Shown: in pieces, positions 58,931-64,000 of the stretch
Position numbering within the stretch: the first letter of the stretch is position 1
Layout of the letters: each line of letters starts with the position of its first letter
Assembly (NCBI GenBank): GCA_947464185.1
Contig: CANHVY010000001.1
Coordinates: 62,001 to 126,000, forward strand
Length of the DNA stretch: 64,000 nt
Source: Burkholderiales bacterium
Lineage (GTDB): Bacteria > Pseudomonadota > Gammaproteobacteria > Burkholderiales > Burkholderiaceae_C
Reading direction: 5' to 3'
The notes under the pieces: model-generated
Databases searched by the model: none
Told to the model about the DNA's origin: nothing
The model's input: only the letters and a program-made list of their open reading frames with translations
Program-made: the position numbers and the translations under genes

Positions 58931-60127
58931 TCAGCCCCTGGGCTGTGCCAGCCACTCCTCGGCCAGGCGCACCCAGGCCGTGGCCCCCAGCGGGATCAGC
59001 TCGTCGTTGAAGTCGTAGCTGGGGTTGTGCAGCATGCACGGCCCCAGGCCGTGGCCGCCCTCGCGGTGGGCGCCGTCGCCGTTGCCGATCATGAAGTAGC
59101 AGCCCGGCTTGGCCTGCAGGAAAAAGCTGAAGTCTTCTGCGCCCATGGTGGGTTCGAACTCCACCACGTTCTCCGGGCCCACCACCGAGCCCAGCACGCG
59201 GCGGGCGAACTCGGTCTCCTTCACGTGGTTGATGGTGGGCGGGTAGTTGCGCGTGAAGTGGAACTCGCAGGTGGCGCCGAAGGCGGCGCAGGTGTGCTCG
59301 GCCACCGCCTTCATGCGCTGCTCGATCAGGTCCAGCAACTCGAATGTGAAGGTGCGCACCGTGCCCTGCAGTTCGCAGGAGTCGGGCACCACGTTGGTGG
59401 CCTCGCCGGCGTGGATCATGGTCACGGAGATCACGCCCGGGTCCACCGGGCGGCGGTTGCGCGTGATGATGGTCTGGAAGGCCTGCACCATCTGGCAGGC
59501 CACGGGCACCGGGTCGATGCCGTTGTGGGGCAGGGCGGCGTGCGATCCCTTGCCGCGGATGACGATGCGGAACTCGTTGCTCGAGGCCAGCATGCCCCCG
59601 CTCTTGAGCGCGAACTGCCCCACCTTCATGCCCGGCCAGTTGTGCGCGCCGAACACGGCCTCCATCGGGAATTTCTCGAACAGGCCGTCCTTCATCATCT
59701 CGCGCGCCCCGCCGCCGCCTTCCTCGGCCGGCTGGAAGATGAGGTAGACCGTGCCGTCGAAGTTGCGGTGCCGCGCCAGGTGGCGCGCCGCCGCCAGCAG
59801 CATGGCGGTGTGGCCGTCATGACCGCAGGCGTGCATCTTGCCGGGGTGGGTGCTGGCATGGGCGAACTGGTTGTGCTCGGTCATCGGCAGCGCGTCGATG
59901 TCAGCGCGCAGCCCCACGGCGCGGGAGGAGGTGCCGTTCTTCACGATGCCCACCACGCCCGTCTTGCCCAGGCCGCGGTGGATGGGGATGCCCCACTCCG
60001 TCAGCGCCTTGGCGATCACGTCGGCCGTGCGCACTTCCTCGAAGCACAGCTCGGGGTGGGCGTGGATGTCGCGTCGGATGGTGGTGATGGCGGCCGCGTC
60101 GGCCAGGATGGATTCGATGAGCTGCAT
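58931..60127 (-). CDS. M20-family amidohydrolase (hippurate hydrolase-like)
   Basis: 398-residue metallo-amidohydrolase of the M20D group, which cleaves N-acyl amino acids. Metal ligands appear in 'MHACGHDGHTAML', 'IFQPAEEGGGG' and 'FGAHNWPG', with 'TMGAEDFSFF' near the C-terminus. The ATG at 60127 (MQLIESILADAAAITTIRRDIHAHPEL) is the family start; the longer frame to 60331 runs into the divergent promoter region. The natural substrate is not evident from the context. Confidence 0.9.
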   Translation of the reverse strand: MQLIESILADAAAITTIRRDIHAHPELCFEEVRTADVIAKALTEWGIPIHRGLGKTGVVGIVKNGTSSRAVGLRADIDALPMTEHNQFAHASTHPGKMHACGHDGHTAMLLAAARHLARHRNFDGTVYLIFQPAEEGGGGAREMMKDGLFEKFPMEAVFGAHNWPGMKVGQFALKSGGMLASSNEFRIVIRGKGSHAALPHNGIDPVPVACQMVQAFQTIITRNRRPVDPGVISVTMIHAGEATNVVPDSCELQGTVRTFTFELLDLIEQRMKAVAEHTCAAFGATCEFHFTRNYPPTINHVKETEFARRVLGSVVGPENVVEFEPTMGAEDFSFFLQAKPGCYFMIGNGDGAHREGGHGLGPCMLHNPSYDFNDELIPLGATAWVRLAEEWLAQPRG

Positions 60128-60300
60128 GGGGGTCTCCGGTGGGTTGGCGAGCTCACCAAGGCGGTGACCCTGCCGACGTCTGGTAGCCAGGATGGTAGCC
60201 GGCTGACGCCATCCACGCTGCCTGCATATCGATAAGCACATTGCTTCGTTCCCCGCAGGCGGGACTGCGGAAATCATGGTGGCCTCTGAACTCACCGACC
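60128..60300. promoter_or_regulatory. Divergent promoter region of the sulfate operon
   Basis: 173 nt shared by the amidohydrolase and sbp genes. An AT-rich 'TGCATATCGATAAGCACATTGCTT' segment (about 60223-60246) is the likely regulator/promoter site, and CCGCAG-GCGGGA-CTGCGG (60253-60270) forms a 6-bp hairpin in the sbp leader. Control by a CysB-type regulator is inferred from the operon, not from a recognised box. Confidence 0.4.
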
Positions 60301-61338
60301 ATGGTTGCCATGAACCGCAAGCCCCCTGCATCGATCTCCCTGGCCCGCCGCTGGATCACCATGGCTCTGATGGCCGGGGCCTGCACCTGGGCGCAAGCCA
60401 AGGACTTCACGCTGCTGAATGTCAGCTACGACCCCACACGCGAGTTCTATGCGGAGTTCAACAAGGCCTTTGCCGCGCACTGGAAGGCGCGAACCGGTGG
60501 CAATGTCACCATCAGGCAGTCGCATGGAGGCTCGGGCCGACAGGCGCGCTCCGTCATCGACGGCCTGGAGGCCGATGTGGTGACCTTGGCGCTGGCCTAC
60601 GACATCGATGAGCTCCACGACAAGGGCCGGTTGATTCCTGCGGATTGGCAGAAGCGCCTGCCCCACAACAGCGCGCCCTACACCAGCACCATCGTCTTCC
60701 TGGTGCGCAAGGGCAACCCCAAGGGCATCAAGGACTGGGATGACCTGGTCAAGCCCGGTGTTTCCGTCATCACCCCCAACCCCAAGACCAGCGGCGGTGC
60801 CCGCTGGAACTACCTGGCCGCCTGGGGGTACGCGCTGAAGAAGAACGGCGGTGATGCGAAGAAGGCCGAGGCCTTCGTGGCCGCCTTGCTCAGGAACGTT
60901 CCGGTGCTGGACTCTGGCGCGCGCGGCTCCCTGATCACCTTCACCGAGCGCGGCGTGGGCGATGTCTTCCTGTCCTGGGAGAACGAAGCCTTTCTCGCCA
61001 GCAAGGAACTGGGACCGGACAAGTTCCAGGTCGTCGTGCCCAGCCTGAGCATCCTGGCAGAGCCTCCGGTGACGGTGGTGGACAGGACCGTGGACCGCCG
61101 CGGCACACGCGAGGTGGCGCAGGCCTACCTGCAGTACCTGTACACCCCGGAGGGCCAGACCCTCGCGGCCGAGAACTACTACCGGCCGGTGGACCCGAAG
61201 GTGGCGGCCCGCTTCGAAAAGCAGTTCCCCAAGGTCAACCTGTTCACCATCGACGAGGTGTTCGGTGGATGGGCCAAGGCCCAGAAGACCCACTTCGCCG
61301 ACGGCGGCGTGTTCGACCAGATCTACACCAAGAGGTGA
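60301..61338 (+). CDS. sbp: Sulfate ABC transporter binding protein
   Basis: 345-residue periplasmic sulfate/thiosulfate-binding protein. The mature start '[29 protein letters not shown]' and the segments '[30 protein letters not shown]' and '[20 protein letters not shown]' match the Sbp/CysP family. Two ATGs (60301 and 60310) are possible, neither with a good ribosome site; the first is used here. Its stop overlaps the GTG of the small ORF that follows. Confidence 0.93.
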   Translation: MVAMNRKPPASISLARRWITMALMAGACTWAQAKDFTLLNVSYDPTREFYAEFNKAFAAHWKARTGGNVTIRQSHGGSGRQARSVIDGLEADVVTLALAYDIDELHDKGRLIPADWQKRLPHNSAPYTSTIVFLVRKGNPKGIKDWDDLVKPGVSVITPNPKTSGGARWNYLAAWGYALKKNGGDAKKAEAFVAALLRNVPVLDSGARGSLITFTERGVGDVFLSWENEAFLASKELGPDKFQVVVPSLSILAEPPVTVVDRTVDRRGTREVAQAYLQYLYTPEGQTLAAENYYRPVDPKVAARFEKQFPKVNLFTIDEVFGGWAKAQKTHFADGGVFDQIYTKR

Positions 61339-61490
61339 GCCCGGTGGACACGAACGTGCTGCTGGACCTGCTGCGTCTTCTGGGTCTGGTGGCTCTGCCG
61401 GCAGGTGTTGCGTTCCTGGTCAAGAGCCCTCGCACCGGCGCGGAGGACTGGACTGACAAGCCCTCGCATGCTGGGGAGCCTCGCCCGTGA
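61335..61490 (+). CDS. Small putative membrane protein in the sulfate operon
   Basis: 51-residue ORF between sbp and cysT. Starting from the GTG at 61335, it overlaps the sbp stop (GTGA), and its own stop overlaps the cysT GTG (61487), so it is coupled on both sides. One hydrophobic helix (residues ~9-26, [19 protein letters not shown]) is followed by a polar tail with '[14 protein letters not shown]'. A GTG at 61344 would give 48 residues. No family recognised; a membrane subunit or a spacer peptide is inference. Confidence 0.6.
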   Translation: MSPVDTNVLLDLLRLLGLVALPAGVAFLVKSPRTGAEDWTDKPSHAGEPRP

Positions 61491-62353
61491 CAGCCCCCCG
61501 CCGCGCTCGACGGCGTTCAGGTTTGCTTGCTGGCCTGCTCACCCGCCACAGCGTGCTGCCCGGCTTCGACCTGGCGCTGGGATTCGCTCTGTTGTACCTG
61601 AGCCTGATCGTGCTGGTGCCGCTGTCGGCCGCCTTCCTGAAGACCTTCACGCTGACCTGGGCGCAGTTCGTGGACGCGACGACCACGCCGCGGGTGCTGG
61701 CGTCCTATCGGCTCACCTTCGGCGCGTCCTTCCTGGCGGCCTTGCTTAACGCCGTGTTCGGCCTCATCACGGCCTGGGTGCTGGTGCGCTACGAATTTCC
61801 CTTCAAGCGGCTCGTGGACGCGCTCGTGGACCTGCCTTTTGCCTTGCCCACGGCCGTGGCGGGCATCGCGCTCACGGCGCTGTGGGCCCAGAACGGCTGG
61901 CTGGGCAGCTGGCTGCCCTTCAAGGTGAGCTTCACGCCGATAGGGGTGTGGGTCGCGCTGGTCTTCATCGGTCTGCCCTTCGTGGTGCGCACCCTGCAGC
62001 CCGTGCTGGAGGAACTGCACCGCGAACTGGAGGAAGCTGCCGCCACCCTCGGGGCCACCCGGTGGCAGACCTTCACCAAGGTGATCTTCCCCCTGCTCAC
62101 GCCGGCGCTGCTGACCGGGTTCGCCCTGGCCTTCGCGCGGGCGCTGGGGGAGTACGGTTCGGTGATCTTCATCGCCGGCAACATGCCCATGATCAGCGAG
62201 ATCACGCCGCTGCTCATCATCACCAAGCTCGAGCAGTACGACTACGCCGGGGCCACGGCACTGGCCGTGGTGATGCTGGTGGTGTCGTTCGCGCTGCTGC
62301 TGCTGATCAATCTGCTGCAAGCCTGGGCCCGCCGGCGCCAGGGGGGGTATTGA
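61487..62353 (+). CDS. cysT: Sulfate ABC permease CysT
   Basis: 288-residue inner-membrane permease (CysT/CysU). Family stretches: '[28 protein letters not shown]', the EAA loop '[31 protein letters not shown]', and '[28 protein letters not shown]'. It starts at a GTG overlapping the small ORF stop and is followed by cysW after 1 nt. Confidence 0.95.
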   Translation: MTAPRRARRRSGLLAGLLTRHSVLPGFDLALGFALLYLSLIVLVPLSAAFLKTFTLTWAQFVDATTTPRVLASYRLTFGASFLAALLNAVFGLITAWVLVRYEFPFKRLVDALVDLPFALPTAVAGIALTALWAQNGWLGSWLPFKVSFTPIGVWVALVFIGLPFVVRTLQPVLEELHRELEEAAATLGATRWQTFTKVIFPLLTPALLTGFALAFARALGEYGSVIFIAGNMPMISEITPLLIITKLEQYDYAGATALAVVMLVVSFALLLLINLLQAWARRRQGGY

Positions 62354-62354
62354 C

Positions 62355-63296
62355 ATGCGCGCCACCTCCGAACCGCGCTGGGTGCAATGGGTCCTGATCG
62401 GCCTGACCCTGTCGTTCATGACGCTGTTCCTGTTCGTCCCGCTGGCCACGGTGTTCGTGGAGGCGCTGAAGAAGGGCTGGGGCGTCTACCTGGCCGCTAT
62501 CACCGAACCTGATGCGCTCTCGGCCATCCGCCTCACCTTGCTGGCGGCGGCCATCAGCGTGCCGCTGAACCTGGTGTTCGGTGTGGCCGCGGCCTGGGCC
62601 ATCGCCAAGTTCGAGTTCCGGGGCAAGAGCACGCTGCTGACCTTGATCGACCTGCCGTTCTCCGTGAGTCCTGTCATCGCCGGCCTGATCTACGTGCTGG
62701 TGTTCGGCTTGCAGGGGTGGTTCGGCGAGTGGCTGCGCGAGCACGACTTGAAGGTCATCTTCGCGGTGCCGGGCATCGTGCTGGCCACCGTCTTCGTCAC
62801 CTTCCCCTTCGTGGCCCGCGAACTCATCCCCTTGATGCAGGCGCAAGGCACAGACCAGGAGGAGGCTGCGCTGGTGCTGGGCGCCAGCGGCTGGCAGACC
62901 TTCTGGCGCGTGACCATGCCCAACGTGAAGTGGGCCCTGCTGTACGGGGTGATCCTGTGCAATGCGCGGGCGATGGGAGAGTTCGGTGCGGTCAGCGTGG
63001 TGTCGGGCCACATCCGAGGCCAGACCAACACCATGCCGCTGCACATCGAGATCGCCTACAACGAATACCAGTTCGCCGCGGCCTTTGCCGTGGCCTCGCT
63101 GCTGGCAGGACTGGCGCTGGTGACCTTGGCGCTGAAGTTCGCGGTGGAGCAGCGTGTGCGCCTGGCCCGCGCGGCAGGTACCCACCAGGGCGGCGCCGGC
63201 CTGCACGGGGCCGCGCCGGTGTCGCCTGCCGTGGAGGCGCAGGCGACCGCTTCCGGAAAGACCCCTCTCAACAAGCTTCGCCCCAGCACACCATGA
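62355..63296 (+). CDS. cysW: Sulfate ABC permease CysW
   Basis: 313-residue second permease of the sulfate transporter. '[23 protein letters not shown]', the EAA loop '[32 protein letters not shown]' and '[35 protein letters not shown]' identify it. A low-complexity C-terminal tail (residues ~270-313) extends beyond the usual end. It overlaps cysA by 4 nt. Confidence 0.95.
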   Translation: MRATSEPRWVQWVLIGLTLSFMTLFLFVPLATVFVEALKKGWGVYLAAITEPDALSAIRLTLLAAAISVPLNLVFGVAAAWAIAKFEFRGKSTLLTLIDLPFSVSPVIAGLIYVLVFGLQGWFGEWLREHDLKVIFAVPGIVLATVFVTFPFVARELIPLMQAQGTDQEEAALVLGASGWQTFWRVTMPNVKWALLYGVILCNARAMGEFGAVSVVSGHIRGQTNTMPLHIEIAYNEYQFAAAFAVASLLAGLALVTLALKFAVEQRVRLARAAGTHQGGAGLHGAAPVSPAVEAQATASGKTPLNKLRPSTP

Positions 63297-64000
63297 GCAT
63301 CCAGATCCGCCACCTGCACAAGCGTTTCGGCACCACCATCGCCTGCGACCACCTGGACCTGGAGGTCGGTTCAGGCGAACTCGTGGCCCTGCTGGGCCCC
63401 TCGGGTTGCGGCAAGACCACGCTCTTGCGCGTGATCGCAGGGCTGGAGGTCCCTGACGAAGGAGCCGTCCTGTTCAACGGGCAGGACGTCACGCAGACAC
63501 CCGTGCGCGAGCGCGGGGTGGGCTTCGTGTTCCAGCATTACGCGCTGTTCAACCACCTGAGCGTCTTCGAGAGCGTCGCCTTTGGTCTGCGGGTGCGCCC
63601 GGCGCGCGGGGATGCGGTCCGGGCGGCCCGTCCGGCCGAAGCGCAGATTCGCGAGAAGGTGACGTCCTTGCTGGCGCTGGTCCAGCTCGAGGGCTTGGGG
63701 GGCCGTTTTCCTCACCAGTTGTCCGGCGGGCAGCGCCAGCGCGTGGCCTTGGCCCGCGCCCTGGCCGTGGAACCCCGTGTGCTGCTGCTGGACGAGCCCT
63801 TTGGCGCGCTCGATGCCAAGGTGCGCAAGGAACTGCGCCGATGGCTGCGCCAGCTGCATGACGAGGTGCATGTCACCAGCGTGTTCGTCACCCATGACCA
63901 GGACGAGGCGCTGGAGGTGGCGGACCGCGTGGTGGTCATGAACCAGGGCCGCATCGAGCAGCAGGGCTCGGCCGAGGACTTGATCACGCGCCCTGCCACC
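63293..64000 (+). CDS. cysA: Sulfate ABC ATPase CysA, 3' partial
   Basis: First 236 residues of the sulfate transporter ATPase, cut by the window end. Walker [10 protein letters not shown], signature [16 protein letters not shown], Walker [12 protein letters not shown] and H-loop 'FVTHDQDEA' are all seen. The ATG at 63293 ([15 protein letters not shown]) overlaps the cysW stop. The missing part should hold the TOBE-type regulatory domain. Confidence 0.95.
   Translation, partial: MSIQIRHLHKRFGTTIACDHLDLEVGSGELVALLGPSGCGKTTLLRVIAGLEVPDEGAVLFNGQDVTQTPVRERGVGFVFQHYALFNHLSVFESVAFGLRVRPARGDAVRAARPAEAQIREKVTSLLALVQLEGLGGRFPHQLSGGQRQRVALARALAVEPRVLLLDEPFGALDAKVRKELRRWLRQLHDEVHVTSVFVTHDQDEALEVADRVVVMNQGRIEQQGSAEDLITRPAT

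Overview
The window reads as chromosomal DNA of a high-GC betaproteobacterium, most likely Burkholderiales (Comamonadaceae or the Rubrivivax/Leptothrix group). This rests on a uniform high-GC codon bias, the block mrcA / pilMNOPQ / aroK / aroB / gltBD, the order mlaFEDACB, a zwf-hexR pair, the cyaY / lptM / lysA cluster, and dispersed 24-nt elements ending in TTGTCGAAG. No rRNA, tRNA, CRISPR array, prophage or plasmid origin was seen. The assignment comes from gene order and sequence character only.

Layout. 1-2.1 kb: end of a DUF3047 lipoprotein gene and an AAA/DUF4143 ATPase. 2.3-6.3 kb: a dipeptide/oligopeptide ABC operon (dppBCDF type) with no binding protein. 6.3-8.4 kb: lysA and lptM facing away from cyaY. 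8.4-20.3 kb: mrcA (PBP1A) diverging from a tightly overlapped pilM-N-O-P-Q, a large Ig-like lipoprotein gene, then aroK and aroB. 20.4-21.1 kb: a REP-associated (Y1) transposase. 21.4-27.8 kb: gltBD, with a strong leader hairpin. 27.9-32.0 kb: mlaFEDACB for retrograde phospholipid transport. 32.0-34.5 kb: zwf-hexR with a HexR-like operator. 34.5-36.0 kb: gene-poor DNA with vapBC. 36.0-38.8 kb: a DUF1800/DUF1501 pair. 38.9-46.3 kb: an AfuABC-type ABC transporter with its own two-component system and a second ATPase. 46.3-50.8 kb: a DMT exporter, tal, pgi and a HAD phosphatase. 50.9-58.9 kb: a branched-chain-type ABC system (livKHMGF), an aldehyde dehydrogenase and a MetE-like protein. 58.9-60.1 kb: an M20 amidohydrolase. 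60.3-64 kb: a sulfate ABC operon (sbp, a small ORF, cysT, cysW, cysA), cut by the window end.

How the parts work together. The pil genes build the type IV pilus alignment complex and secretin; mrcA, lysA, aroK/aroB and gltBD supply cell wall and amino-acid precursors; mla maintains outer-membrane asymmetry. Sugar-phosphate metabolism is concentrated in 32-51 kb (hexR, zwf, tal, pgi, HAD phosphatase). That makes a sugar-phosphate substrate worth testing for the AfuABC-like transporter, which automatic annotation would probably call ferric.

Most unusual points: the Ig-like lipoprotein gene inside the pil-aro operon; the AfuABC/two-component cluster with two ATPases, one with an altered signature motif; a LivG with a degenerate ABC signature; an MlaA with no lipobox and a 15-unit hexanucleotide repeat; a coupled ~50-residue membrane ORF in the sulfate operon; a six-copy inverted-repeat array splitting livH from livM; and several unexplained tandem repeats and hairpins in intergenic DNA.
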